Positions 1 to 12,330 of a stretch of DNA of 64,000 nucleotides are shown here, one piece after another. The notes beneath the pieces are model-generated. The model made no database searches and was not told the DNA's origin. It worked only from the letters and a program-made list of their open reading frames with translations. The DNA is taken from NCBI GenBank assembly GCA_020152595.1, contig JAIGNY010001690.1, positions 934,001 through 998,000 of the forward strand, read 5' to 3'. The DNA comes from Chiridota heheva (lineage: Eukaryota; Echinodermata; Holothuroidea; Apodida; Chiridotidae). The translations under genes were made by a program, and so were the position numbers. The first letter of the stretch is position 1. Each line of letters opens with the position of its first letter.

Positions 1-3000
1 GAACTTACATGATTTGTATACTAAATTGTTCCTAAAATGCTTCTCTTTTGTATGAAAGGTTACAAAGAAAAACAGAGAAATATTTCTTTAATTCTTATGA
101 ACTTAAATCTATGTTCATCTTATCACCTATTTACCATATTACCAACTTTACTTCTGCTTCCAATCTTTATTTACTGGAGATGAACAAAAGCAACCAACGC
201 GCTACTAACAATAACCCAAGTTGACACAAATAATATATGGTTTCGCAGAAAAGCAACTTGCACCTCACTAAACTAAAACATTCTATGCTTTGACTGCACA
301 ATATGATAAAAACAGGTAAGGTTGATTGTCCATGTCATGAATATTCATCAAGCCACTAAAATACTGAGAACTGTCCAATGAGATGATTCAATCGGCTTAA
401 TGATGCTGGACAGATCTAATTAAGCAAATGCCTACATACTTCACCTGCAGAGCTAGAGATGTGGGAAAACTTGTGAGTTGAGAGAAGCTGATTACATTCA
501 GATAAGAGGAAAAACAGAAAAGAGCTGACTTTCGTTGTTTTGAGAACGTAACTTTTTTTTTTTTTGGTGTATATGGATAATTTGTATTTTGCTTTCATGA
601 AGGATTGTGCTTACAATATACATACTATACAAAATGATGTAACTTAGATCCTTATTCAAGCATTAAAAGAAATTTTGTGGAGAAATTAACCCGAGCCAGA
701 AATGTAAGAAATTTTTACTTTACTTTCTCTCATTATTCCTTTGTGCTAACATGATTTTTTTTTTAGATTATTATTTTTTTTAAATGGATTTGAGTTCAGA
801 TGATAGCAAAGTGACTTTCATGAAAGATTAAGAAACCTTCACAGTCCATGTTCTGGACTTTTAAGGAAATCAGATGAAGTGGTTTCTGGTATCAATGAGA
901 ATCAAAACTATTGGCTTTTTGAATGAAAGGAAAATAATATGTGAATCTTGGCTGAATAGAGCTCAAATAATGAATGCTTAGCCTGAATAAAACTGAAAAT
1001 AATGAAATGATCAGAGGGTAGATCCTAAGAACGTGTTCAGAATGCAAATGGCAATGCAGATCAACAGTGAAACAGAGATTATTTGGAGTTATAACTTGGT
1101 GAGTCTAGGGTTTCTGAGGTGTATTCTGGATGGGGAATGAACAGGGGTTGAGGTACAAGTATGCACTCTGCAGAGCGCTATAATTCTAGTTCTAATCTTT
1201 CACCAAAATATATAGAAATCTTATAGACTGGGAAAAAAATATGTTGTTAATTTCTTCACTTATTACATTACTTTTTTAAATCCTCAATTAGATGAGGCTT
1301 TTTACAAAATTTTATTTATCTTTCAAATATCAGAAATAAAACCTTTTCACTATAACAAATCTTTTAATCTAAACAAGAGGGCAGTTTGAATGTAAAGGAT
1401 TAGCTCAATGGTCATGCAGACATGTCTTACAAAAATAAAATGACTGTCTTTGATATTCTACTCTGTTCAGAATAACTATAGTTCTAAAGATATGTCACCA
1501 AACAGTTTATATTTTCAAAATGGATTTCTATTGTCAAAATGGACTGGAATAAAGCCTTCAAATTATATTCCTTTTTTGATACTTAATAAACTCTGTATCA
1601 GAATAGCAAATCAAAGTGCTGTTTGCTGTTCTGGTACAGAGCTTATTAAGTGTCAGAAAGGGACTATAATATGAGGGGTTTTTTCCAGTCCATTTTGACA
1701 ATAGAAATCCATTTTGACAGTAGAAGCTGTTACTAGTTAAAGTCTTCTCTAGATAAGTAATGATCCATCCTCACTTTCTAGGAGGAATACATTTTTTCAT
1801 CATTTTAAGTGACTTAAGATTTTGGAAAGATATTTAAAGGATTAGATCAGTGGTCAAGCATATTAATGTATTTCTTTAAAATGAATTAACAATTGTTAAT
1901 GTGAGGATGAAGATGCCAACTTACTACATCAGTTATTTCTACACAGATAAGACAAGAGTTTTAAACTTGAATATCTCCTTAACGGAATAAGCTATTTGAA
2001 TGTTTTTTTCACTATTTTGTTTCTTTTGATGTCCTTTTTCATATAAGATAAACTTGCTTGACCCTTGAACTATAATACTTAACAGATTTCATTCAGATTT
2101 TGAGCTATTCGTCCAGTATACACCATGAGTTTTAAGATCATATTATCCTGATTTGTAACGAATTTCAAACTTTGACCAGTCATAACTCATAAAACTAAAT
2201 GTTTTTTTTTCCCTCCAAAATTCAAAAACTTAGACCTCTGAACTTGTGTAATCCACAAAGATGACACAAAAACTTAAACAAAAAAATAAATATAATCTGA
2301 TTTCCAGACATTTTGAGTGATGATTTATAAAAGTAGCTGAAATTGCTCAATTTTCTCATCAAAATAGCTAAGTATTGTCAACTATGCAGAAAATAGGTGA
2401 AATTAGCTTGGAAAATAGCTGCAATCAGCTAAATACAGTAGCTGAAGAAGTCTCACATGTCCTGGATTTCAGTCATTTCTACACAAATTTAACAGAAATT
2501 ATCTCCTTATCAACATGAGATATTTTATAATTTTGTTTCTTTAATGTTCAAGCTCCTTCATATAAGATAAACATACTGATCCACTTTAACTGAATTAGGT
2601 TACAGAACAAATTCCTTAATGAATTGCTCCAGAAAGTGTGTTCACAATGTGTCACAATTCTCACGTAGTATTGCATCATTGTACGTCTACACAAGAGTAA
2701 TTTGAGCTGAGCATCTGAAAATGAATAGGCTTTTACTCAATTTAGTCAATGGGGATGATTAATAGTTGCTTTTGGGCTATACCTTCATGCTGGCAAGTAT
2801 TTTATTCCATAGGTAATTAAATGCCTACATGTACAACAATACTTACGATTTAATAGGGTTTAAAAGGATGAGATATATGTCATATACAATTATCATATAA
2901 AATATAAAATCAGTTCTTTGAAATTTATTACAAATCGGATAATATGATCCCAAAACTCTGTGCGAGTGGCTACTTCCCTGCAATAATTTTTTAAATTTTA

Positions 3001-3352
3001 AAACTGTGATTATTAGAACAATGGATATTTTCCAATGAGAGCATATGGGAGGGGGGGGGGGGGCGGTCTGTCTTTCCTAATTAAAAACAAATTTGCATAA
3101 ACATCTGCATGACAATGATAAGTGTATATTAAAAGCTGTAAAATTGTCAATTTTTAGCGAACTCTTGCAGATTATTTTGCTCTGTACATGATTCTTAACA
3201 TATTTGAAGCCATTTTAGATGTTGCCTGTACCTAGTTGTCCAATATACCTTCACTATCTCCTGAACCTAATTCTATTATTGGTCTATTTTGTATTATATC
3301 TGAGGAGCTATTACTAGTGTGATAATAATCTGTGTTCATGTCTATCATTTAG
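1..3352. other. Gene-poor AT-rich stretch
   Basis: No coding exon recognised. It contains T-rich runs, a G-run near 3050, a 200-bp hairpin at 1516-1716 (listed separately) and a partial member of the foldback repeat family at about 1835-2080. The remainder shows no structure that I can support. Confidence 0.6.
1516..1716. repeat. Near-perfect 200-bp hairpin (MITE-like foldback)
   Basis: Positions 1516-1548 reappear as the exact reverse complement at 1684-1716. The match continues inward with a few mismatches: the segment around 1560-1614 pairs with the segment around 1618-1672, leaving almost no loop. The whole unit could fold into a single stem of about 100 bp. No coding capacity or clear target-site duplication was seen. 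It is probably a very short non-autonomous inverted-repeat transposon or an inverted duplication. Confidence 0.75.
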
Positions 3353-3471
3353 GTGTTGCAGTTCTGAGTGACCAACTGAAAATCAATCCTTTCTACCAGA
3401 ATAAGCACACAAAAAATCCTCGGGCAGGGCCCGGGGAGGGAGAGATCGAAGTCGGTCTTGAACCTTTCATA
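3353..3471 (+). CDS. Candidate isolated internal exon, unknown protein
   Basis: A 119-nt open segment more GC-rich than its surroundings. It is preceded by a T-rich tract ending in ATCATTTAG and followed by GTAAGC, which match splice acceptor and donor consensus. It would enter with one base carried from an upstream exon and end in phase 0, encoding 39 residues. These include VLSDQLKINPFYQ and a glycine/glutamate-rich GPGEGEIEVGLEPF stretch. I do not recognise the family and found no partner exon, so this may be a lone exon of a gene outside the window or a chance open frame. Confidence 0.3.
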
Positions 3472-4504
3472 GTAAGCACACAAATCCTAAGCTGTACAAA
3501 TGTAATTAAGTGTAAAAGATGCCCATGTGTGAAATACTTTTGGTGGTTTTTAACATAATTAGTAAGCTAAAATCCCTGCAGGTTGTTTCTCTTCATGCTC
3601 TGAATTGTTTTGATTAAAAATAAAGATAAAATACACATGCATATCAAATTAAAAACAAAGATATTATGCTTGAAAGATAATGCCCAACGGTGGCATTGAC
3701 AGACTTTTTGGTTCGGGCGAGTATAACAAAATTACTTCATTTTACTTTGTTATTTCTAATTGCTTTTAAATTACTAGGATATTACTGTGGGTATTAATTC
3801 CAGGTTGTTAACAATTTAAGGGACAACTTTTCAGGTCAAATTGGAATTGCGTTTGCTTAATTTAAAAATTGCACACGCGAGTCTCAAAGAAAGTACTCAA
3901 CTGAAAAATTACCTCGTCTTTTGCACTTGCTACATAACAAGATCAATTTCACTGCTGAATTAACACGTAATTCTAATACCTGATATGTTCACAAAGAATC
4001 CAGAGCATCAAGGCCAAATATTCAATACTTCCTCATTTTCTTATCAATAAAATAACAACTTGGGAAAAGAATACACCTGCAGGATCTCGCAACAAAGAAT
4101 CTCAGTTACAATATTTTCATTGAAACAACTAAGTCTAAAGATCATTGATTGTTTGTTTGTTGTTGTTGTTTTTTTTCTTCTTTTCTTTTTTCATTTATCA
4201 CAAATATATTAAGCAATTTTCATAATTTCTACAGCCAAATTACTATTTCCAAAACTTGAAGGCTTTCCTAGAAATTAAAGTTCTTTTAATACCAGAAAAC
4301 CAAAATGTTTAGCTGTTCTGATGCATTATTTCATTAATGGTTAATTGGTTGGTTAACTTTCATACTAACTGGCATTGCATATCACAAAATATGCTAAAAC
4401 AACATATATTCATAAACCATGCTCACTGTGTATATGATACATCAATAAAACAGAACCTGTTGACAACACTTTTTCAAGATTTGTTTTGTATTATATATTA
4501 AGCC
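3472..4504. other. No gene seen
   Basis: AT-rich sequence without a supported gene. From about 4275 onward it resembles the flank of the TTAA-bounded element at 28423-30860 (compare ACCAGAAAACCAAAATG here with the segment near 28490), so it may be the degraded end of another copy. Confidence 0.45.
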
Positions 4505-4805
4505 CCCTTCTCCCCTTTAAGCAATATGCATGACATCACCACCACAAACAATGTGGCACACGAGCAGAAGTGGGTTAACTGTGTATCCCATGTGACCTGT
4601 ATCCAATGTATTGTTTTTGATTTACTGTATTTACAAGCTCTTTTCAGCAAAACCAACTAAGCCTCCGCCCACAATGTATATTAATGACATTAAACTATTT
4701 CATACCATAAATATGTATACACTTGATAACAATATAAATATACCAAGTATGAATCAAAACAAACACGAAGTTGGTAAAATATCAGCATTTGATGATTTTT
4801 ACATT
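4505..4805. repeat. 300-bp tandem repeat, left part (split by a LINE)
   Basis: One full repeat unit made of two alternating half-units of about 150 bp. Each begins near an AAGCC-CCGCCCA or CCACCTACTCA motif followed by ATGCATATTAATGA-like sequence. The array is interrupted at about 4805 by a minus-strand LINE and resumes at 6765. The same unit forms the core of the element at 28423-30860. Confidence 0.75.
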
Positions 4806-6764
4806 TTAATTATTGTTTGTTCATTTGATGAAGGCTTAATGGCACCACAACAACGAGGGTCAAATTGTGCCTGAGAGGTCAGATCATTCTAGAAGTAGGA
4901 AGGAAAGGAAACAGGGAGAGAATGAGAGAAATTCAAGAATAAAAGGTCAGAAAGCTGTGATTGAGAGAGGAGGTGCATGGTTGAAACCAGAACAAAGTAG
5001 AGAGGGGGTGGAAGAGGAGAATTGAATATGGTTGTAGAGAGATGCATGATGAAGGAAGGAGATAATTTTATCTGGAGGGTTTTTCTGGAAGAACTCAGCA
5101 ATTGAAATGTGGGGAGCGAGGAAGCTCTGGGAAGGTTGTACAGGGGGCAAGCAAGGAGAACGTGATGGTCTGTGAGGGTGCAATGGCAATTGTTGCAGAG
5201 GGGTTAGGGGGAACCAATAAGGAGGTGGGAGTGAGTTAGGTGGGTGTGACCTATTCTAAGACGGGTAATATGACCGTTGTCGATACGAGAGAGGTTGTTG
5301 ATGGTGGGTTTGATCGGAATGGTGGGCTGGATGACGTGCAGTTTCTTATCAATTTGGGAGTTCCATGAGGTTTGCCAGCGGTCACGAACAAGGGAAGCGA
5401 TAAGCGGTTTGATGTCAGAAAGGGTTTTGGAAAAAGGGGTGGGGTAAGGTTGAAGGCAAGCTTAACGGCTGTATCAGCCCTGTCATTGCCAGGGATGCCA
5501 ACATGGTTGGGTATCCAGAAGAAAAGGATACTTTTCCTGCAGAGAGTGGACGAAAGAGTTTCCATGATGAGGTGGTATGTGAAGTTATCCCATTTAAGAT
5601 TAAGTAATGAAGTAAGAACAGCCTTTGAGTCAGAGGAAATGGCAAAGTGGCTGAGTGGAGAGTACTCAATAAAGTTGAGGGCGAGGAGAATGGCCTTTGC
5701 CTCGGCTGAAAAGATGGACTAGTAGTCGGGAAGTCTGCTACTGAGGGTGATGTCTTGGATGGCGGCAGCAGCAGCTGTCTTGTTGCCTTCCTTGGAGCCA
5801 TCAGTATTGATGGAGGTGTAGTTTGAGAGTTTGTCTTTGATTTAGTTGTGGAGATTGATGAAGAGGTTAGAGTGGGTTTGGGTTTTGTGATGAGTGGAGA
5901 GGTCCAGGTGAATAGAAGGGAGGGGGTGGCCCAAGGAGGAAAAGTGGGCCAGGAAAAGGTGCAGAGAGTGGCGGGATTGATGCCGAGATGGAAGAGGTCT
6001 GATTTAATGCGTAAGCTAAAGGGAGGGGATAGGGTTTTAGTCCTATCAAAGAGGGTGGAGAAATTGGGGTACGTAATGAGGTTGTAAACAGGGTTGTGGG
6101 TGTTGGTGAGGACTCTAAAAGCATAGGAGAGGCTAAGCTTTCTACATCTAAGTAGAAGGGGGGGGGGGTTCGTTGGCTTCAAGATGAAAGCTGGTGATTG
6201 GGGAGGTCCTCTAGGCACAAAGACAAAGCCTGAGGGCTTCATTTTAAATGGTGTTGATGTGGTTGAGGTATGAGTTGTGAGCGGCACAGTAGACAATGTT
6301 GCCGTAGTCAAGCTTGGCACGAAAGGTGAGCCTGAAGATTTTGAGGAGAGCATGGCGGTTTATACCCCAAGTGGTGTTGGAGAGGAAGTGGAAAATGTTG
6401 AGGGAGCTGTTGCATTTTAGTTTCAGGTTGGTGATGTGTTGCTTATAGGAGAGCTTGAGGTCTAGAGGTTAAACTTGGGAACTTCATGTGTTCAGCTTTA
6501 GGGATGCGATTGCCATCGAGCATGAGGTTCGGATTGGGGTGAAGGTTGTTGAAATGACAGAAGTGCATTGTCTTAGGAGAATTTAAAACCATTTTTGTTG
6601 CACCAGACTTGTAGCTGGTTAAGGCCGAATTGGAGTCTATTTTTAATAAAGGGAAAACTAGGGGAGGAGTAGAAGATGGTGAAGGTTGTCCGCGATGTCA
6701 TTAATACTCAGGTTGAAGAGAGTGGGAGAGAGGATGCTGCCTAGGGGGACGCCTTAAGTTCCAC
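4806..6764 (-). mobile_element. 5'-truncated LINE with RT end and RNase H remnant
   Basis: Minus-strand remains of a non-LTR retrotransposon. Near 6670-6760 the conceptual product contains GVPLGSILSPTLFN and INDIADN, the conserved reverse transcriptase B-box region. Near 6300 it reads FRAKLDYGNIVYCA, a typical RT thumb-proximal motif. Near 5480-5520 it reads FFWIPNHVGIPGNDRAD, the WIPSHVGIPGNE-type RNase H signature of I/Jockey-like elements. Frames are broken by shifts and stops, so it is dead. The 3' end carries a conserved GTGCC-TTAAGCC-TTCATCAAA tail at about 4818-4870, shared with three other copies in the window. The 5' end is truncated inside RT, as target-primed reverse transcription commonly produces. 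Confidence 0.85.
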
Positions 6765-7475
6765 CTACTCACTGATATGCATGTCATCACCACCAAAATC
6801 AATAGGACACATTTACAGACCATGGGCTATTTGTGTATCACATATGACATGATTCCACTTTATCGTTCTTGAAATATCGTGTTTACAAGCTCTTTTCAGC
6901 AAATTCATATTAAGCCCCGCCCACTATGCATATTAATGAAATTCAATGTTTTTAAACCACAAATATATGCAAACTAATTAGCATCATAAATATGTTCAAT
7001 ATGAAACCAAACACACACTTGGTTGTTACAATATGAGCATTTCAAGATCGTTTACATTAAGCTCCACCTACTCATTAATATAAATGACATCAACACCAAA
7101 AACAATAGGGTGCATCTACATACCATGGACTATCAGTGTACCAAATGTAACATGAATCGACTTTACTGTTCTTGAGATACCATGCTTACAAGCACTTTTC
7201 GGCAAAATAATATTGAGCCCTGCCCACTATGTATATTAATGAAATTCAGTGTTTCTAAACCACGTACATGTGCACACTAGCTAGCATCGTAATTACACGT
7301 ACCAAAAATGAAACGAAACAGAAATATGGTTGTTAAAATATGAGCATTTCTAGATGTTTACATTAAGCCCCACCAACTTATTAATATGCATGACATCAAT
7401 ACCAAAATTAATAGGGCACATCTACAGGCCATGGGCTATCTGTGTTCTTGAGATATCGTGCTTACAAGCTTTCTG
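6765..7475. repeat. 300-bp tandem repeat, right part
   Basis: The array begun at 4505 continues after the LINE. Half-units start near 6765, 6913, 7067, 7213 and 7365, giving a full period of about 300 bp. Recognisable phrases are TATTAATGAAATTCA, ATGACATCA, CATGGACTAT and ATATGAGCATTTC. The array ends in a CA-rich microsatellite and a segment reading AGCATGACTGCATAGG, which also terminates the second array near 30110. Confidence 0.8.
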
Positions 7476-7555
7476 TCACAGACACATACATACACACACA
7501 CATACCTACATTACATACACACACATACATACACACATACATAGACCAGCATGAC
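7476..7555. repeat. Imperfect (CA)n/(CATA)n microsatellite
   Basis: ACACACAC and CATACATA runs occupy this stretch immediately after the 300-bp tandem array. The equivalent position of the second array (30066-30100) also carries a CA-rich run, so it belongs to the end structure of that repeat. Confidence 0.85.
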
Positions 7556-9139
7556 TGCATAGGTTTCCTTATCCTATAAGCCTAGGAACCAAAATTAGTA
7601 TGCATGTATATAAATTCCACTCTCATTATCTTTCTTATGATTAAATTTTATACTTCTGTACTCAAAAATCATTATTTCTAATGAAAATAAAGCAAAAAAA
7701 AGAACATACAGTTAAATCTGAACGAATTTCATACCAATTAGCTTTTTATTTTGTATTTCTGTGCTTAAGCCTAACATCTAGACATGGACAGCTCACCAAA
7801 GACCATTTCAAACTGATTTTAGACAAAAGGTGATTACTTAAGTATTTTGACCAATCAACTACTGGGAGAATTTTCCCTTTGTTACCTAACCAATCAGGTG
7901 CAATTTTGGAGGGAAAATGTATGAGAAACAATGGGTGAGCGCATAATGCCTTAATGTATAACGCATGTATGATACGTGCATTTCAAAGCATTTTTTTGAT
8001 ACACTTGATCCCATACCGTGAATTGAGCAGCCGGCCAAGATACTTCAGTATTTGAATGGACGAAAAGCTTCCCCTAGTATACCATTGGTCCATAACATAC
8101 ACATGAATTTCGGCCATTTGACATTATTTAATTAGGTTTTTCTAAAAATTGCAGATTTTCCAATATGAAAAGGTTGTTACAGATTGTTAACAATTAGGGG
8201 GTGCATTTGTAACCCCCCCCCAAAGATCTGTTAATCATTATTTTTTCATCATATATGTATGATTAAAAAGATGTTCATCCCCACCCCTCATGTCTTGCCC
8301 ATCCAACTAATATCTCTTGCAGCCGCCACCTATGCATCTAGAATTTGTACTTAAGAAAAAAGGCTGAACAGATCTACACAGAGAAGTGTATTCATGTTAG
8401 ATAAGCGCTTGCAACATTTATTTTTATATTTATCACATTTCCAGAAAAATACCTTTAAAGATATTTGATCACAACAAAAATCACAATGATTTTCAACTGA
8501 TTAAATTAATGAACAATATTTTACACTTAAATTTACCAAACAAAAATTAAAATACAAGTCTTAAAAAAAAGTATTTTTTAAGCCTTGACTTAAAATGTGA
8601 GGACAAAACCGTGTGCTCAAAATCAGGGCTGTAATTTTGGGAGGGACAATTTTGAAAAGCCAGTACATTTTGAGATAACATTTTCCTTGTTCACTCCCGA
8701 CCCCTCCTCCTCCCCCAACACACACACAAACACAAACATTTTTAAATAAGAGGTCATGTCCCTCCCATTTTTCGGATGAAATTACGGCCCTGCTCAAAAT
8801 GATTACTCATGCTTGTAATAAGAATGTAAAACCATGCAAGTCAATGAAACATTAATGTGTAAGCTATTAAGTACTAACTTTTAGAATATGCGCTTGTACA
8901 AACTCTTCCACTGAGAGAATAATCAGTAAAGCCTGAGACATCTTGCTAAGTGAAAGTTTTTCTCATTCAAAGCAAATAGGAATGCCAACGATAATTAACA
9001 ACTAAGTGATACATTGAATACATTCCTTGATCCGACAAGTTGTGCCATATTGTAGCCTTGAGAAATACGTACAACATACGAAACATTGTTATGTGAGTCA
9101 GAGGTGATCTTTATCCTGATGAAAGCCTTGCAATAAAAA
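7556..9139. other. No gene seen
   Basis: AT-rich sequence with short homopolymers, including a C-run near 8215. Only small, incoherent open frames occur on either strand. No splice-flanked coding segment was recognised. Confidence 0.55.
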
Positions 9140-9946
9140 TAAAGGATTAGTTCAGGGGTCAAGCATGTCCATCTTATATGATTTCCCAAGAGGACTTCAA
9201 AAGAAACAAGATGGTTAAAAAAGCGTTCAAAAATCTTATTCCATTAAGGAGATATTCAAGTTTAATGCTCTGTCTTATCTGTGTAGAAATGTATGGAAAG
9301 CTGGTGATGTCATCCTCACATTCTTAACAAATGTTCATGTATCTTAAAGAAAGTTTATTTAAATTTTTCACTATTTAAATTATTTTCCTCGTAATTCCTT
9401 CAGGTGATATATTATAAATACCCTTCGTAGATTCAGTATCACTACTTTTTTGACAAATATCATGGTTTCTTATGCCACAAAATCGCAAGAACAAAATATG
9501 ATAAAATACATAAAGACTGAGTGAAGAATCTGAGGCTATGACATCACAACTAGTCTGATTTTAGTCATTTCTAATGTATTTTAAAGAATCTTTATTTAAT
9601 TTTTTCACAATTTAAAACTGTTTTTCCTCAAAAAAATTTCAGGTGGTTTATTATAAATACCCTTCCTAGATTCACTTTTACTATGTTTTTGACATATTCC
9701 ATGGTTTTTAAGCGACAAAATCACAGAACAAATGATAGAATACATAAAGACTGAGGAATCTAAGGCTATGACATCACAACCAGTCCTGATTTTAGTCGTT
9801 TCTACACAAATGATACCAAACTGTAAACTTGAATATCTTTTTAACAGAATAAGATTTTTGAATGCTTTCTTCATCATTCTGGTTTTTTTTTTAGTCCTCT
9901 TTCATATAAGATAGACTTGTGCTTGACCACTGTACTAATCCTTTAA
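9140..9946. mobile_element. Foldback MITE, about 0.8 kb, with long inverted ends
   Basis: Begins TAAAGGATTAGTTCAG and ends with the inverse (CTAATCCTTTA). Internal to the ends, TCAAGCATGTCCATCTTATATG on the left corresponds to CATATAAGAT...CTTGACCAC on the right. Subterminal segments of both sides (AGGACTTCAAAAGAAAC; CTTATTCCATTAAGGAGATA) are also mutually inverted. There is an additional internal direct duplication around 9360-9700. No transposase is encoded. Members recur at 45734-46278, 53785-54365, partially at 1835-2080, and as a half at 37658-37745. Confidence 0.75.
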
Positions 9947-12267
9947 AATAGCTGTGTCATTATTTTAGGAGAGTCTGCACTTGATTTGTAAATCTGAGTA
10001 ACATCAACTTTTGTCTTTTAATGTAGTTGTAGGGATCTTTAATTGTTAAAATTTTCGATCCACTAATTAGTTTAATACTTTGTAGAATTATTTGTCAATA
10101 TGTAAAATAAAGTATTTTTTTAGACTTAATTCTCTCCCCCTCTTCCTAATCCCTGATGTAAAATTTCTAATGAATCTGAAGGAAAACACTTTACTGCAGA
10201 ATCAAACATCAGATCTAATTAAGCACTCTTACAACTTCAGGAAACTTTTTTGCAATTTCAATTTGGAATAAAAACAAGTCAAATATTGATGCACAATTTG
10301 CCCATTCACATCAATATCTGAAGTACAGTTCTTCAGGCTTTCAGTTTCTATACTGAGACAGTGGCGCTGTCATGGAGATGGAGGGGTGGGAGGGGGATGG
10401 GGTGGGGCACATTCCACCCTCATGTCTAAAATGTCACAAAATTATTGACCTTTTTAATGGAGGAGGGGGTAAGTCTGTATCATTGTAAAATTATATGCTG
10501 CTATATTAGATCATTCCTAATCATCCTAACATTCAGTCTTTTTGGGGCAGCTAAAACTTGGAAAATGCAAGCTTGCCCCCTGGACACCCATTAGGGATTT
10601 ACCCCTGACCCCACAAGGACCCCATGCCCAAATGGTTTGTGGCACCCCAATATCAAACCCCTGACTGAACTGGGACTATTATAGGAAAGCAATTTTTTAC
10701 CAGTAAGCTTAAACTAGCAAATAAACTTTCACGAGTAAATTGACAAATCAGCTTTGGTTTAGGTATTGGTCAATTTCTCTAATTGCTGTAGAGAATTTAA
10801 AAGAAATTGTTAAATAAATAGGTTCATCAATTGATTTAGTGACCAGATATGTCAATCAAGAGAATGGAAGATTGACAGAACTGTGATGAAATTGGAGGTG
10901 CAGAGAAGAAAAGGTAACCAAAATCTTAAATTTTCAAAAAGTTTCCTTACTTCGCCTCAAATTTTTAGAAAATTTAAAAGATCCCTTTAGTGCACTAACT
11001 CTAATTCAACAGTGTGATATCATTCTTGCACTACGTAAATGCTGTGACATTTTTTTTTTTATTCATCTGTTATTTATTCATTTGACATTTTTTCTGAATA
11101 CAACAAGATATTGAAGAAGTTCCTTACTACCATGTCTCTTTTGTAGTTCTCTATCATACAAGATGAACCTATTTAATCATTAGACCAGTATCCTTTGAGA
11201 TTCTTCAGTTCTGAATATCATTTTCCTCAGACTTCATACTGTACTGTACAGGACATCTACTAGTAATTTTTAGAATGGAATCTTTTCTTTAAAGGTCTAT
11301 GGAAACCTAGTGATTTTTAGCCCACGAGAAAGAGCATTAAATCTTAAACGCAAGTCTTTAAATCTTTTAATAGCACGTAAAGTATTCGAATTAAGACTGA
11401 TAGTTTTAGCGAACTGCAGTGAATGCATAATTTATGTTAGATTTGTGATACATGACCAGGCGGGTAGCTGAAAAGCTTTATATATTTTCTTATATTTCCT
11501 TCCTAAATTTCAGTTCCTAAAATTGATGACAAAAGTATATTCCTCCTAGATTTTGGTTAAGGGTATGGTCAACACTTATAAACGTTCGGTTAAAATACCT
11601 TTACATTTTTCATTTATATCTACCTTTACATTTTTTCACAAATGTGTGGCTAGCAATTAAAAAAACAAAGTGTTTACATAAAGAAATAGGAACTTCTGCC
11701 TGTCATACATCACAAGAGGAACTTAGAGGACCAACATTTTTTTGCATATGTTGGCTTAAAAATTCAAATTGCTCTAAAATGGTCCCTTTTTAACCGATTT
11801 GGATTAAATTTTGTTGCTATTTTCATGGATTTTAAAGCAATGTAGTATAGGTTGCTGCTACATGTCCATATACCTTTAACTTTTCCCTGTATTTACGTTT
11901 CTCGTTCAATCTCAGATAGGACATAATCTATGTGTACTCTTGCTTACATAAGTAGCCTTGGAGCATGTTCACATTTGAGTATGAGCTCATGATTAGACCC
12001 ATTGCAGGTGATCAGATCCTGGAGAGGGAGAAGGAGGGGGCTTGGCACTTCATACTAAAAGGGGTAGGGGTGTGCAGCCCACCAACCGAAAAACATACCC
12101 GCAGTATGATAGATTTTTGAAAACTGCAGTATGAAATTATACAATTTTGATACCCACAGTATAAAAGAAGTCAATTTTGATACCTGCAGTATGAGTGTTT
12201 AACGAAATATTATAAAAACCAGCAGTACAAAATGAACACAGTAAAACCTCATTTTGGGGACCTGCAC

Positions 12268-12269
<2 letters not shown>
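9947..12269. other. No gene seen; degenerate short tandem near 12110-12240
   Basis: No supported coding sequence. Between about 12105 and 12235 a degenerate unit containing CAGTATGA recurs several times at roughly 35-bp spacing, just before a TA microsatellite. The rest is AT-rich sequence without recognisable features. Confidence 0.5.

Positions 12270-12306
<37 letters not shown>
12270..12306. repeat. (TA)n microsatellite
   Basis: An uninterrupted TA dinucleotide run, directly visible. Confidence 0.95.
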
Positions 12307-12309
<3 letters not shown>

Positions 12310-12330
12310 AAAAATAAGTATAAAAAAACG

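Noticed and set aside
5415-6353. 312-codon minus-strand open frame, Ser/Pro/Thr-rich
   Set aside because: It overlaps the LINE but is mostly in the wrong frame. The RT and RNase H motifs lie in other, interrupted frames, so it is a shadow of a dead element.
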